Assembly (NCBI GenBank): GCA_009746045.1
Contig: RPFO01000338.1
Location: 62,001-126,000 of the forward strand
Source of the DNA: Mesostigma viride
Taxonomy: Eukaryota > Streptophyta > Mesostigmatophyceae > Mesostigmatales > Mesostigmataceae
DNA: 64,000 bases
Reading direction: 5' to 3'
Both the position numbers and the translations under genes were made by a program. The notes beneath the pieces are model-generated. The model did no database searches, was not told the origin of the DNA, and saw only the letters and a list, made by a program, of their open reading frames with translations. How positions within the stretch are numbered: the first letter of the stretch is position 1; every line of letters starts with the position of its first letter. This document shows, one piece after another, positions 9,846 through 22,339 of this stretch.

Positions 9846-11125
9846 TTAGACTCGTGCTCCCGTTGGGGAGTCACGGAGCATTAACCCAGATGGATGGATG
9901 GATGGATGGATGGATGGATGGATGGATGGATGGATGGATGGATGGATGGGTGCCGAACAGTCCTACCGGTCTCATCTATCTACACCGGCTACATACTAAA
10001 TCTATCTAACAGCATTCTAACTACAACATCTATCTAGGCAGCCGTACGCTGCCCTAGGGGAGCTATCTGGCGTGCCTCCCACGGGATTGCACACGCGGGC
10101 GCTTCCCCACTGGGGGTGGCTCGTTGTCCTCTATGACCTGGGCCCACTTGGCCTTGTCCATCATCTTCTTCCAAATCACAGAGAGGCCTAGGCCCCCCAT
10201 GTCCTCTACTAGCTGTTCTTTGAAGGTGCGGGCCTTGCGGCGGCTAACATCACTGGGCCCAGCCCACGTCAGGAGGTGCCGGCCAGGCTGGGCTGGTCGC
10301 AGTCCTGCGGGGGGGCCACGTGAGGTGTCTACCTGGTTGGTGCGAGCTAGGTGCCCTACTAGCTGCAGGCGTCGTTGCTTAATGGTGCTGGTGATATAGG
10401 GCATGCCCTGGTACAGGTCCTCATTGCGGACATGAGCAGCATATCCTACTCTGAAAATGGAACGCAGCATGTTGGTGACCGCGCCGTCCAGCTTGCGGGC
10501 CAGGTCGGCGGTGAGGGTCCACGTCTCGGCTCCATACGTGAGAACAGGAAGGACGAGGACCTTGAACAGGTCCTGTTTCTCGATCTTGCCCAGGGGCTTG
10601 CGCCACAGGGCCCGGTACTGGCGTAAAGCGTGCCAGGCGAGGGAGATGCGATGGTCCACATCAACCTCGCAGCTGGGGAGCAGGCTGCCCAGCAGCTTAA
10701 CGCGGTCCCGATACAGGACTCGAGAGCCGTCTAGGAGATAGAGGGGCGGCGGTGAGTTGGTGAGCCCAACCGCCAGGGCCTCTGTCTTCTTGCTGACCTC
10801 AAGCCCCACTGCACGGGCCTCAAGAGCCAGGCAGTCGAGCCATGTCTGCACGTGCTCAGTGTCCTCGAAGAGGGTGGTGTCGTCTGCGTAGATGATGTCT
10901 GCCAGCCGAATCTCCGTGTCCGCACCGCCATGCCAGAATTTGTTAGCAACCTGCACTCCTGGTTCCCTGCCCACGATGCGGGCAAATCGCTTGCGCGCCT
11001 GAATCATTACGTATTCGACAACAATAATGAACAGGTAGGGCGACAGCACGCAGCCCTGCCACACACCCTTCTGTAAAGGGCATGGGGGCGTGGTCACGTA
11101 AGAAGTGCGCACCGAATATTCCTTG
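9846..11125 (-). pseudogene. LINE-B1, 5'-truncated RT to 3' tail
   Basis: A frame of about 349 residues on the minus strand (11112-10063) starts inside RT at QKGVWQGCVLSPYLFIIV, has the catalytic YADD box at 10879-10890, then the thumb and the LINE signature LTYGAETWTLT, and ends in PPPVGKRPRV. A 3' UTR with a (TCCA)n array, a stem-loop and a (TTAA)n-type tail follows to 9846. It would copy LINE RNA at a nicked target. Missing are ORF1, the endonuclease and the first RT motifs, as expected of 5' truncation during insertion. The reading frame that remains is intact, so the copy may be fairly young. Confidence 0.85.
9888..9950 (+). repeat. (TGGA)n array in the LINE-B1 3' UTR
   Basis: About 15 uninterrupted TGGA units. 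In the LINE copy at 28.3-29.6 kb the same UTR position (complement ATCC) has grown to 594 bp. Confidence 0.95.
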
Positions 11126-13145
11126 ATGGCGGGTGGTGGAAAGGAGAGAGCCGCGTAATCGAACTATCCTAACGCTAAGCTACCTAGTCTAGAAAATCCT
11201 AACTGCCCTACTCGTCAAAACGCCTCCTCCTCTTGGGGGGAGGGGGCTTGCCCACAGGGCCGGGCGTGTGAGCCTTGACAATCTTCTGCCACCGTGTCTT
11301 GTTCTGCATGGCAGTCCAAAGAAGGGAGAGAGAGTGGATGCGGTATTCAAACTGGGCTGGGACCAGTAGGTCATCCAGCAGCACCTGTACGTAGTTCGTG
11401 ACATGTTTCCCTACCCTTTTGGGAATGTCCTTGGGGCCCTGGAGGCCAGGTCAGAATGTGCCGCCCTGGCTGGCCAAGCCGCTGGGGGCCTGCCAGACCA
11501 AGGGCGGTGTCGACCTGGCTAGTGCGAGCAAGGTGTCCTACAAATGCTATCCTACGCTGTCTAATCTCGTCCGAAATACGAGGCATGCCCTGATACAAAG
11601 ACTCTGATGACGGGCGCTTGGAAAACCCTACGTTCAAGACCTGTCGGAGCATCCTGTAAACTGTGCCGTCTAGCCTAGCTGCCAGTGTGGGTGTGAGTGT
11701 CCACGCCTCGGCGCCATACGTGAGCACCGTGAGGACGAGGACCTTGAAGAGCATGCGCTTGCGGTGGTCGCCCAGGCCCTTGGAGCGCCAGTAGGTGTTG
11801 AGCGAACGGAGCCTAGCCCAGGCCAGGCCGATGCGGGTGCCCACATCGTCGGCGGTGTCAGGGAGCCAGCTCCCTAACAGCTTGAAGCGATCGATCGCGG
11901 AACGGGACCGTCGTCCCATCGAGCAGGCGCGGCAGTGGCGGTGTACTGGAGGCCCCAATCACCATCGCCTCAGTTTTGACACTAATCTCCTTAACCCCAC
12001 CGCCCTCGCCTCCAGGCCCAGACAGTCCAGCCAGGTCTGAATGTGCTCGGGGCGCGCGATGAGGGTGGTGTCATCCGCATAAATCAGGTCGGCCAGGCGG
12101 TAACCAGGTCGAACCCCGCCATGCTCTTTCTCGTTAAGGATGTCCAAGCCTGGCTCGAACCCCAGCAGTAAAGCGCGCACGTGCTCGGCGCATGACGTGA
12201 TCCACGACAATAATGAACAGGTATGGGGACAGGACACACCCCGTGGTGAAGGGGGAATGGTGGGGTGGTGCCTTCCGCAGTCCGCACTACTGCCTGTGAG
12301 CCCTCATACAGTCGGCGAATGGCAGCAATAAACGCAGGTGGCACTCGATCCAGAGCTAGGATGGCCCAAAGAGCCTCCCAGAGGACCGTGTCCGAAGGCC
12401 TTGATATAGTCAACAAAAATGAAGACCAGCGGCAAACTGTCAGGGGGAAGGCGACGCACCTCCTCCATCAACCGGCGCGCGACAAACACAGCCATGACAG
12501 TGTTACGACCACGACGGAAACCCATCTGAGACTCACCCAGGTGGGGGTCCAGCGCGGCGCGGAGCCTGTGCAGCATCATGCGCATGAAGACCTTCAGCGC
12601 GTCGCTCTGGAGGCAGACACCCCGGTAGTTACCGGGGTCAGCAGCAGAGCCCTTCTTGTACAGACAGCATGACGCGGATGGCCGTCTGCCACTCAGCAGG
12701 CGGAGGCTCGTCAGAAAGCAGGACACGGTTGCAGAGCGCCAGCAGAAGCTAGATCCCTAACCGCCGGATCAGGGGTCTTCAGCAGCTCAGCTAGCAGAAA
12801 GGTGGTTGGCACCGACCGCCGCATCGTACCGCAGGCGAGCAAGGGCGCCGTCCAATTCCTTCAAAGTGAAGGGGGGGACGACGTGGTCAGTGGCAAGGCA
12901 GCCGTCCTGCAAGGCGGGGACTTGGTAGTCCGCGGCCGAGGAGGGGGGCGCTGGCGGCGGCCGGGGTCCGGCAACCCCGACGCGGGCGGCCGTCTCGGGG
13001 TGAAGCGGCGGGGGGAGGGCGCGAGCCCCACCGGTCAAGGAAACATTGTGGGCCAACCAGCGGTCAAGGCTGACCGGCGCCGTGCCGTCCCCCGTGTGCT
13101 CCACCGGGGTGCGCTGCCGCCGGCCGCCGAGCCGGTCGAGGTGGT
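11126..13145 (-). pseudogene. LINE-B2, RT and C-terminus with frameshifts
   Basis: The minus strand carries, in order: the pre-RT segment (FTLKELDGALARLRYDAAVGA, about 12800-12870), RT finger motifs (NYRGVCLQSD, FRRGRNTVMA), the first catalytic strand FIFVDYIKAFG, a YADD box at 12070-12081, LTYGAEAWTLT, and a C-terminal tail PGPVGKPPPPKRRRRF ending at about 11210. At least four frame changes are needed, so it is dead. It is related to LINE-B1 but clearly diverged. Its 5' end abuts the tail of LINE-C and its 3' end abuts the truncated 5' end of LINE-B1. Confidence 0.85.
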
Positions 13146-13574
13146 ACCACATTAATTAATTAATTAATTAAACTCGTGCTCCCGTTGGGGAGTCACGGAG
13201 CACCGAAGTGCTTTTAATCCCTGTGTGTGCACTACAGGAGAAAGGGCAGAGACCCCCAGTCTCCTTCATGCCAAAGGCATGCCACAGCTGCAATCGGGCG
13301 CGGCTAGCTAAAAGGACAGGCTAACGATCCGGCAAACTGTGGGTGCAATAAGACCCATGTGAGCATGTCATAGCAAGGAGCGTGGGCAAGTAATCTGAAC
13401 ATAGCCAGGGCGTAGCATGGCTGTACTAGAACTAGGCTAAGGCTATGGCTGGTTGTGTACCGTGCGTTGGCGGCACGTGACTAGGTTTGTTGGCACATGG
13501 CTAGGCAAACATTCTAGGCATGGCTGCCTTAGCGACAGTGACTCCAATGGTTACAAGCTAGGGCTATTGCTATT
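13146..13574 (-). repeat. LINE-C 3' untranslated region and tail
   Basis: The minus strand ends with the stem-loop CTCCCCAACGGGAG and (TTAA)n at 13146-13171. About 180 bases next to it (the unit with gggattaaaagcacttcggtg) recur on the plus strand at 29,470-29,600. This shows it is a defined 3' UTR of a LINE family. Confidence 0.75.
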
Positions 13575-14681
13575 CTAGCCCGCTGGGGGCGTCCACATCT
13601 TGTGGTTGATCATCAGGTCCCCGCCCCTCCAGTACACCTTGGGCTTCTGGGGGTCCTGCTTATGGCGGAGGTATTCCGGCCACAGGTCGCGTCGCTGCTG
13701 TTGCTGAGCGGGGGTTAGGTCGTCATCCAGCGTCCAGGTGAGGTCGTGCAACCGCTTGCGACGAGAGAGGAACCGCTGCTTATCCTCAGGGGAGAGGAAG
13801 GTGAGCAGGACTGGTGGGGTGGCCGCCTTGTCCCGTGAGTGGGGAAGGCGGTGGCACCCACGCAGTTCTACCTCACCTACCAGGCCCATGAGGGTAAGAA
13901 GCTGTTTCTTGATCTCGTCAGCAAGGGAGGTTGACGTCTCACCTGGCTTCTGGGGGAAGCGACGTAGCACCACTCGGCACTCGCGGCGAGCGCGATCGGT
14001 GACCTCCCGTTGCTGGGCCTGGCGGTGGTCCTCCAGCTCCTGGAGCTTCGTGGCGATGGCGTCGGTGGTGGAGGCGGTCGCTGTCCGCAGCAGGTCCGCG
14101 TAGGAGAGCGGGAGGTCACCAGCATCCTGCCGGGGTGGCTGGGAGGCAATGGTGGCCGTCTGCTCCGCTAGCTTTGGGACCTGTGTGGCCAGGGCCTCGG
14201 TGTGGGCGGTGATGGCCTCAAGCTTCTTCATGAGCACGCCGCACTTGCCTTCCACCTGGTTAAGGCGAGAGACAAGTGCAGCATGCGTTTCCGAAGCCTG
14301 CGCCGCGGTGTGTAGCGCCGTGAACTGTGGTTGTAGCTTGTGGACGACCTTGGTTTCCACGTTGGAGACCCGGGCCTCGACCGTGTTGAGCGTGGTGTTC
14401 AGCGAGGTCATCTTCTCGGCCAGCGGCCAGGTCACGTGCTCCTCCAGCACTGCGCGGATGTCATCCTTGCAGAGGGAGGAAGCCGATGGGGCTGCCGGCT
14501 GTGCGGGGGCTGGGGCGTTGAGTGCGTTCCAAAGTTCTCTGTGGATGGCGCCGAAGCTGCGCTGGTAGTAGCTGGTCAAGATAGACTCGCGTTGGCGGGA
14601 TTCGGCACAGGTGTAGAGCCAGGACGTGTCGCGGTAGTCGATAGCCGCCGGCCTTGTCCAGGGCACAAAGAGGTACCACAT
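13575..14681 (-). CDS. LINE ORF1-type protein fused to an ORF2-like linker
   Basis: One uninterrupted frame of 368 residues from ATG at 14681. Residues 1-75 (MWYLFVPWTRP through RELWNALNAPA) read like the segment between endonuclease and RT of a LINE ORF2. From about residue 85 it becomes an ORF1 protein: a coiled-coil stretch (NTTLNTVEARVSNVETKVV), then an RRM-like domain (RVVLRRFPQ, then LLTFLSPEDKQRFL) and the C-terminal domain (LDDDLTPAQQQQRRDLWPEY, then VYWRGGDLMINHKMW). ORF1 proteins bind LINE RNA and act as nucleic-acid chaperones. The gene lies just before a LINE 3' UTR, with no RT between. An endonuclease fragment of the same polarity is upstream once El1 is removed (42,282-42,714). 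Confidence 0.7.
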   Translation of the reverse strand: MWYLFVPWTRPAAIDYRDTSWLYTCAESRQRESILTSYYQRSFGAIHRELWNALNAPAPAQPAAPSASSLCKDDIRAVLEEHVTWPLAEKMTSLNTTLNTVEARVSNVETKVVHKLQPQFTALHTAAQASETHAALVSRLNQVEGKCGVLMKKLEAITAHTEALATQVPKLAEQTATIASQPPRQDAGDLPLSYADLLRTATASTTDAIATKLQELEDHRQAQQREVTDRARRECRVVLRRFPQKPGETSTSLADEIKKQLLTLMGLVGEVELRGCHRLPHSRDKAATPPVLLTFLSPEDKQRFLSRRKRLHDLTWTLDDDLTPAQQQQRRDLWPEYLRHKQDPQKPKVYWRGGDLMINHKMWTPPAG

Positions 14682-14932
14682 GTCCTTGCCCTGGTTGCGA
14701 GCCTGGCAGGCCTTGGCATCCGCGATGCACTGGGCCGCCTGAGTCCGCGTCCTGAGCGTGCTCGTAGGCCTCCACGAGGGCGGCCTTGAGCAATGGTTTC
14801 TGCAGCGGGTCCCGGTTACGCTTGAGGCGGTGCCGGGCGGCCAAGACCTTGGGGTCCTGGCGGTAGAGCGGGCCGGGGCGGCCGGCGGCGGGGCATGGCC
14901 GGCAGGTGCCGGGCCGCCAGCAACGGGGCACG
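14682..14932 (-). pseudogene. LINE-C linker upstream of the fusion ORF
   Basis: The minus strand shows VLAARHRLKRNRDPLQKPLL and KAALVEAYEHAQ, typical basic helices between endonuclease and RT of a LINE, in a frame that breaks before the next ORF. El1 inserted at 14932/42277. Confidence 0.55.
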
Positions 14933-15299
14933 AGTTAACGTAAAGGATTTACGTTAGATGGATAGAGATTGTTACGCTCTTTCCAACGGCACCTTGAACG
15001 CCTCATTTGGTTAAGGAACGTAAAAGTTATGACGTTTCCTAGGCTGTGCCGACAGTACCCGGCGCGCCACTGTGGGCGCGTACGGACACAGGATGTACAA
15101 GTGTCACTTTGATAGTCCGCAGGACGTTGACAGGACTTGTACAGGACTTGATGGTCAATTGATAGGTAGGCGCGCTGTAGCGCGCCAGGACCTATGAGAC
15201 AATTGATGCTGAGCAGTGTACGGATAGGTCCACAGGACTAGCCGTATGGACAATTGATAGATCTGCGCGCCAAAGGCGTGCCACACTAGGAGCCGGGTG

Positions 15300-15720
15300 T
15301 TGACAAAGTGTGACAATGCTTGACATGTCAGGTTGATAAAGTGTGACAAAGTGTGACAAAGTGTGACATGTGGTGTGACAAAGTGTGACAAAAGCTATAC
15401 AAATGTTGACAAAACCATGACATATCAGGTCGATTTTACAAGACAATTCTTGACAAATTATCAAGGTGAAAGTGTCAAAAAATGTCACACATTGTCAACG
15501 TCACGCATTGTCAACATGAGAGTGAGATTTTATCACATTTTATCACACCACAATTAGTGACATTTGTGCACATTTATCACAACACAAACGTTGATATATC
15601 ACAGACAATCCTGAAAATTTATCAGGACTATAAAACAGACAAAAAGTGACAAAAAGTGACAAAAAGTGACAAAAAGTGACAAAAAGTGACAAAAACCAGT
15701 GAAATTTTTCTTTTTATTAC
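15300..15720 (+). repeat. CACTA-1 left subterminal repeat zone
   Basis: Many copies of GTGTGACAAA and, at about 15643-15695, five tandem AAAAAGTGAC units. The right zone carries the complementary words, so the two ends are symmetrical. Confidence 0.8.
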
Positions 15721-16446
15721 AAAATAAGCATTACTTAATGCTGACAGCAACAACGATTGTCTCGTAGGCAAAGTTCGGACGGCAGCCCATTGCGTTGCGT
15801 GCAGCCCGTTGTGAGCATGACTTCCACGGAAAGCTCTAAATGCTTGCAAAGAATTTGCAGGCAGCCGCCCGTTGGGTATATTGTGTGCAGCCGTCATTTG
15901 CGGATGTCATTTTGATTAAAAGCTCTCGACTCTCCTGTAAAACACAGAAAAAAGATGCAGAGGTGGAAATAACATCAATGTATACATGGTTGTTGTCAGT
16001 TGTGCAACATTAAAGAGGCAGATTACGTTAAAAAACCTGTACAAAAACTTCCCTCTCTTGCTGCAAATGCAAAGAAGAAAGCACTGATCTATTTGGAACA
16101 AAAAAGGTAGCTGCAGGCAAACATACACTGCGCAAAGAAAACACCTCATCACACAGATTCAAAGACAAACCTGAGCAACCCGTGCATGGACCCTAGACGA
16201 GTCCGCCGGCTACGTCGATGACGACGATGGTGAGGATGCATATGGCACCAGAACAGCCGAGACTTCCTGCAGAAGAAAAACAAAAATTATGAATGTTTAT
16301 TCGTAGTCAATAACAAATTTATTACGGTATCCATTGTGTACGAAATTTGGAGCATATGTTATGTTAATCGATTAGCTGCGCAAGCACACTTCCTTAAGAG
16401 GGCATAACGATTGCAAGGTGCTTAAAACCCACCACAAGGAATTATA

Positions 16447-18345
16447 AAGCTGCCCCACCTGCCCCCCATGACAAGGAAAAACTAACCCATTTGCCTACCC
16501 CCATGACGCGGAATAATCTCCCCCCCATACCTGTCCCCCATGACAAGGAACAAGCCCCCCTGCCTGCCCCCCATGACAAGGATTAAACCCCCCTGCCTGC
16601 CCCCCATGACAACGATTAACGCCCCCCGCCTGGCCCCCAATACAAGGAATAATTACGCCCCCTACCTGCCCCGGGCATGACAAGGAATCATTGACCCCCC
16701 CTGCCTGCCCCCCACGACAAGGAACAACTAACCCCCGCTACCTGCCCCCCACGACAAGGAATCATTGCCCCCCCCTGTCTGCCCCCCGTGACAAGGAATA
16801 ATTAACACTCCCTGCCTGCCCCCCACGACAAGAATCATCCCCTCCCCTGCCTGCCCCCCACGACAAGAATCATCCCCCCCCTGCCTGCCCCACATAACAA
16901 GGAACACTTGACGCCCCCTACATGCCCCCCACGACAAGGAATCATTGCCCCCCCCTGCATGTCCCCCATGACAAGGATCAACTACCCCCCCTGCCTGCCC
17001 CTAATTACAAGGAAAAATTACCCACGCAGCCTGCCCCCCATGTGACAAGGATTAGCCCCCTCTGCCTGAACCCCCATGACAAGGGATAATTACCCCCCCC
17101 CCGCCTGCCCCCCATGACAAGGAGTTACCCCCCCCCTGCCTGCCCCCCATGACAATGAATCATTACCCCCCCTGCCTGCACCACATTACAAGGAATAATT
17201 AAGCCCCGGCCCCTGCCTGCCCCCCATGAAAAGGCAATCAACCCCCCCTGCCTGCCCCCCATGACAAGGAGTAACCCCCACCCCTGCCTGCCCCCCATGA
17301 AAAGGCAATCAACCCTCCCTGTCCGCAACAAGACAAATGTAAAAGAAAAACAAAAATGATGAATGTTTGAAAGTAGTCGCCAACAGAAATATAACGCGGT
17401 CCATTGCTACAAGATTTAGAGCATATGCTCTGTTAATCATGTAGCTACAAAATCGCCATTTCGTAAGGGAGGACAACTGACTGTGAGGTGCTTTCAATCC
17501 CATGACAAGAAATTTTTAAGCTTTTCTGCATGCCCCCATGACAAGGAATAATTAACCTGTCCTGCCTGCCCCCATGGCAAGGAAAAATTATTACCCCCGC
17601 CTTCTCCCACCCCACGACAGGAAATCATTTACCTCCCCTGCCTTCCCCTCATGACAAGGAATAAGAAACCCGTCCTGCCTGCCCCCCATGGACACAAGGA
17701 ATCGTTAACCCCCCCTGCCTTCCCCCACCCCATGACAGGGAATCATTAACCCCCCCTGCCTTCGCCCACCCCACTACAGGGTATCATGAGCCCCCCCTGC
17801 CGTCCCCTCATGACAAGAACAATTAACCCGTCCTGCCTGCCCCCCATGACAAGGAATAAATGTATATGCAATGCGCCTGCCCCCCATGACAAGGAATAAG
17901 TAACCCGTCCTGCCTGCCTCCCATGACAAGGAGTGATTAACCCGTTCTGCCTGTCACCATAAAAAGGAATAATTCACCCGCCCTGCCTGCCCCCAAGACA
18001 AGGAATTACTAACCCGTCCCGCCTGCCCCCATGACAAGGAATAATTAACAGGTCCAGCCTGCCCCCCATGACACGGAATAATTGACCCGTCCTGCCTGCC
18101 CCCATGACAAGGAATAAGTGACCCGTCCTGCCTGCCCCCATGACAAGGAATTATTAACCCGTCCTGCCTGCCCCTAATGACAAGGAATAATTAACCCGCC
18201 CTGCCTGCCCCCATGAAAAGGAACAATTAACCCGTCCTGCCTGCCCCCCATGACAAGGAATAATTAACTTGTCCTGCCTGCCCCCATGACAAGGAATAAG
18301 TAACCCGTCCTGTATGCCCCCATGACAAGGAATAATCCTCACCCC
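16447..18345 (+). repeat. Minisatellite of about 36-bp units in two blocks
   Basis: Roughly 45 imperfect copies of a unit containing CCTGCCTGCCCCCCATGACA then AGGAATAATTAACCC. The two blocks (about 16447-17325 and 17507-18345) are separated by 180 bases that duplicate the sequence just before the first block (16262-16446), so block plus spacer was itself duplicated. The first block favours CCCCCC variants and the second CCCGTCC variants. ORFs read here are repeat artefacts. Confidence 0.9.
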
Positions 18346-19084
18346 TCGGCAAAAATGCCAGGTAAAGGGAGTTAAAAACAACAGGAGGCACTGCATGCGA
18401 TTCCACCTACAGCACGGTGATATCCTTAGTATAGACCCTATGTATGGGATCGTAACCACTACTCACCACAAGTCTCAAGCAGGAGCCAGTCTCAGCCATT
18501 CGCGGGTAGGCCGCATGCCCGTCCGACGGTGTCAGTCACCCGCAAGTACACGCGCAAAATGGAAGAGGAAACGGCAACACAAATGTATACATATGATGAC
18601 GAGCACGGAAAGCACCATGGTAATGAAAGCATTCAGAGAATACACATTAAAATCTCTGAAATACGTGGCAAGCTTTACCCGCAACGAAACGGCCCTACAC
18701 ATTCGAGCACGGGATGCTAACTATATTCGTGTTGTTAGTTAAACCGTACGACAAAAATTCGCTGACCGTGGTGCCGTTGAAGGAGCTTGGCGCGCTCCAG
18801 ACGTCCTGTTCGAGCTGCGTTACAGCGTAAAGAGCTGCTTGGCTCAGGACTGCACACGTTTCTCCCTCAATGGCTACCACCATGTCCTAGCTCAGCATAC
18901 ATACATCGACAGTGCACCTACATCGTTACTGATAGCGGTTGCTGAAGAAATCACATCACTTCGAGGGCCTGCAACATCTCTTATTGCACAATCTTGGATG
19001 GCGCTCACTGCTTACATAGAACTTCGGTGAGTGGCCCCGTTGCTCGAGCCCTCTCTGCCCGGCGGCCGGCGCTAGCCCCAAGCA

Positions 19085-19411
19085 CTAACCGTAGACATGG
19101 TTTTTCCTGCGCGCAACACCTACTTCTGCCTTCGTTGAACGCTGGCCTTTGGCGCAAACTTTGAATTTTGGGAAAGGATGCTGACGGGCAACTGTTGCGC
19201 AATGCAGTTTTTCCGGGTACGGCCGCTCCCTGAATGGTACGGCGATCAAGGACGCGATTACGCCAGCAGCAAGCGATCCCAACCAAGCGATACTGTAGAG
19301 TGACGACTGTTTCTCTACCACTGGTAAATACTCGTCATAAGTACTTTTACTTAATTTACTGGACGTCATCTGATGGCTGTCGGATGACTGGCATGGCCAG
19401 GGCATGGCCAC
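19085..19411 (-). CDS. Small ORF with a possible membrane helix
   Basis: 108 residues from an ATG at 19411. A hydrophobic stretch SLYSIAWLGSLAAGVIASLI is followed by a basic tail. I do not recognise a family. It could be an exon of a captured gene or chance; codon use gives no clear answer. Confidence 0.2.
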   Translation of the reverse strand: MAMPWPCQSSDSHQMTSSKLSKSTYDEYLPVVEKQSSLYSIAWLGSLAAGVIASLIAVPFRERPYPEKLHCATVARQHPFPKFKVCAKGQRSTKAEVGVARRKNHVYG

Positions 19412-21649
19412 AAACTTACGGACCGCCGATAAGAGTCAGCAGACTGACAGACGGCCGCAAATGCGTGGACAATACTAATAGACGACGCCAACTATCGTCT
19501 TGCGCAAAGTCTTGCAAGCTTGTGCAAGTGATTCCCGTGGTGGCGACTTGCGACTTGCGCGGGTGTTCCCGTTGAAGCTAAACGATGACAAACGAAAGAC
19601 GTGCTTGTGCTCCAAGGAAAAGCTTGTGGCCGGGGAAGGTGGAAGACGGAAGCTACGCCAAGGCTCGCAGCCAAGGTGGGAATTACATGCTGTGACTTTT
19701 TCAGCAATGGCGGTATGGTAGGAACGAATAACTACATATAAGGAATAGGATCATAGACTCACTGATGACCGTCATGATTTTCTTAGCAATTAAATCGCCG
19801 TCCTTGATGAAATTTATCTAGCTAGCTCGGAGGGCCAGAAGAAGCCATCGGGGGAGAAACACAGCCAGGATCTAGAATTAAGTTGTCATCGATCTGTTCG
19901 CTGGTAGGCACAGCGCCATTCGGACATCCAGAAGCTAACCCACTCTTAACCGTTTGAGGTGAGTAAGTAATTCTTCGTCCGAAATACTGACAGTCTTGCA
20001 TCGACTTGAACACGCCGTACGCACGTGACATTCTCGTGCATTGCCCTAGGGCCCACCGCCCATGATGCTACATGGGCCGCCCAGAGTTTCCCGCCAAGTT
20101 AGCCATGCTCGCAGTACATTCATTTTCTCCTAGATACACAAGGTCAATTGTACTATTCAAACCAAATCTGGTTCAATTCTTATGAAAGGCATCGATATCA
20201 AGGAGACAACCAGCGCATGGGAGAATCCGGACCATGGTAACTCGAGCCTGCCGATGTGTACAGGTTGCGTCACGTGCTTATGAATTAGGTATTTAAATAA
20301 TGTACAGGTTGAGCGTATCATGTATGCCACGGTCTGCTATTGCGTCACTTTCCTTCTTTTCACAAACTTCCGTTGTTTAAGCTAACGGTTCTCCATACAT
20401 TCGTATGTTGCATCTGTGCTGCCATTTCGATGTCAATTTCGCGCGTGTACTTGTGATGCCTGATACCGTTGGACTTGCACGTGGCCCCATCGCATGTGGC
20501 AGCGGCGTGGTCGGCTGTCCAGCGCGGCCAATTTTTTTATGGTGAGCAACTGTCATCATTCTTCATCTAGTGTCCATTCACGAAGCTGTAAACATGCTGT
20601 GCGTTGCAGCCACCATTGGATGTCCGCATTGTAATTCAGTCCAGGGGCACCCAAAGGCCTTCGGGACTTGATAATGATGTTTTATCGGTTGCAATTCCCT
20701 CATGGGAACGCCTTCTTTATTTGAATATTCAACTCCGGTTTGTTTGTTTGTTCGTTTGTTTAGTACTTTACAACGGTTCTACTGACTGTGCCGTTTAATA
20801 GTTCTTTGTGTTCTGGTATAGCCCAGCCGGCAGCACTGTTGTTACCGCCAATGAAGCACAATTGTGAGCCGAAGAATTGTATTTCTTTGTTTTTAACGCT
20901 AAAGAGGCACATTGGAGAGCCAAAGAATGTACACTTTCTTTGTTTGTTTGGTAGCTAGAAAGCAGGCAGGAGAGCACACACGGGAATAATTTGTTTTCTG
21001 CATTCTTGTTTTATTGAGCGTTTGTAGGTGGTGATCCCTCCAGCATTAATAATTGGAATTAAATGTAGCAGTTTGGAAAGTGTATTTTGTGCTTCCAGCT
21101 TCTATGCATATTTTTGGAGCCCTGCTTTTAGCTACAAATCATACGAACTCCTTTGCCGTTGGGAGACTCTTCTGTGAAATCCAGAAGCCTTGGTTGACAT
21201 GCGTGGCATGGATAGATTTTTTCTTTCTTTCTTGCCTTAGTAGCGTCTTTTTGCTGATAATCACAGGATTTTTTCACCCACCCCCCCACACCCCCCACAC
21301 CAAACGACTCCTTTCTCTGTCAACTTTAGTTATGATGCCTTCTACCTCGTTAGATTTTATTCGTACCCTGTACGGGGCATATATTCAGTTGATTGGCCTA
21401 ACTTTTCCTTCGCATGGATCTGGCGTCAATCTTTCTTCTTTCTTTCTCAGAGTGCCGTATTCACCATAGTAGTGAGATTGCAAGAAAGTAGATCGTAAAG
21501 CATCCTGGCATCTTGGAGAAACTTTACAGCTCCCACTTGTTTTTTCGGCAGTTTGCAACGCAACGCTCTTCTCTAGGGATTCCTGGGGTTTCGCTGTTCT
21601 CCACATCTTGTGAGGTACATGGGGACGAGTTAGGTGAGAATACCCGTCC

Positions 21650-21762
<113 letters not shown>

Positions 21763-22339
21763 CGCTATCTCACTTTCTCGGTCCTAAAATCAAGCCATTA
21801 CTCACAAACAGCCACGCGACTGCTGTGCTCTCACGACGTCTCATTACACACAGCTGATTTCGGGTATTCATCTCACTTAAGATCTTTGTGTGTTCCCTTT
21901 GCTGCTTTGCCGGATAACGCATGTATCCCTTGCATGCAGGCGATCTACCTAACACAACCATGGCGGACACATTGGCCAGCATGGCGGGGAGGGCACCTGC
22001 GGACACAGATTTTGTAGGCTCTGAGCCCTCGTCACATCGCTGTAGCACTGGACATTGTCATGCGATAAATTTCTAGAGAGTCCATTTTTTTCAGCAATGA
22101 TCGCTGGGACAGCCCTATGACGGATGTTATACTGCATTTGTGAGATGCTTGCGGTTGTACATCTTGCACGCCACCCTCGGACTGTGATTGAGTGCACTCT
22201 TCATTCATGTGTTTTGTCAGTAAAGTTTGTCATGCTAATGTAATGCAGAAAACCGCAATTCAGGCAGCAAGGCAGCAGCCATATTGATTTTAATGAAGTA
22301 AGTTTACCTGTGCGTGGTGTTGATTTGTCAGTTTGCTAT

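Noticed and set aside
16447..18345. CRISPR-like array of about 36-bp repeats
   Set aside because: Units are directly adjacent without unique spacers, are imperfect, and lie in a eukaryotic transposon; no cas-like gene is present.
16495..18459. Several Gly/Gln/Trp-rich ORFs (HGGQAGG repeats)
   Set aside because: They come from the 36-bp minisatellite units, whose length is not kept as a multiple of three, so frames change from block to block.
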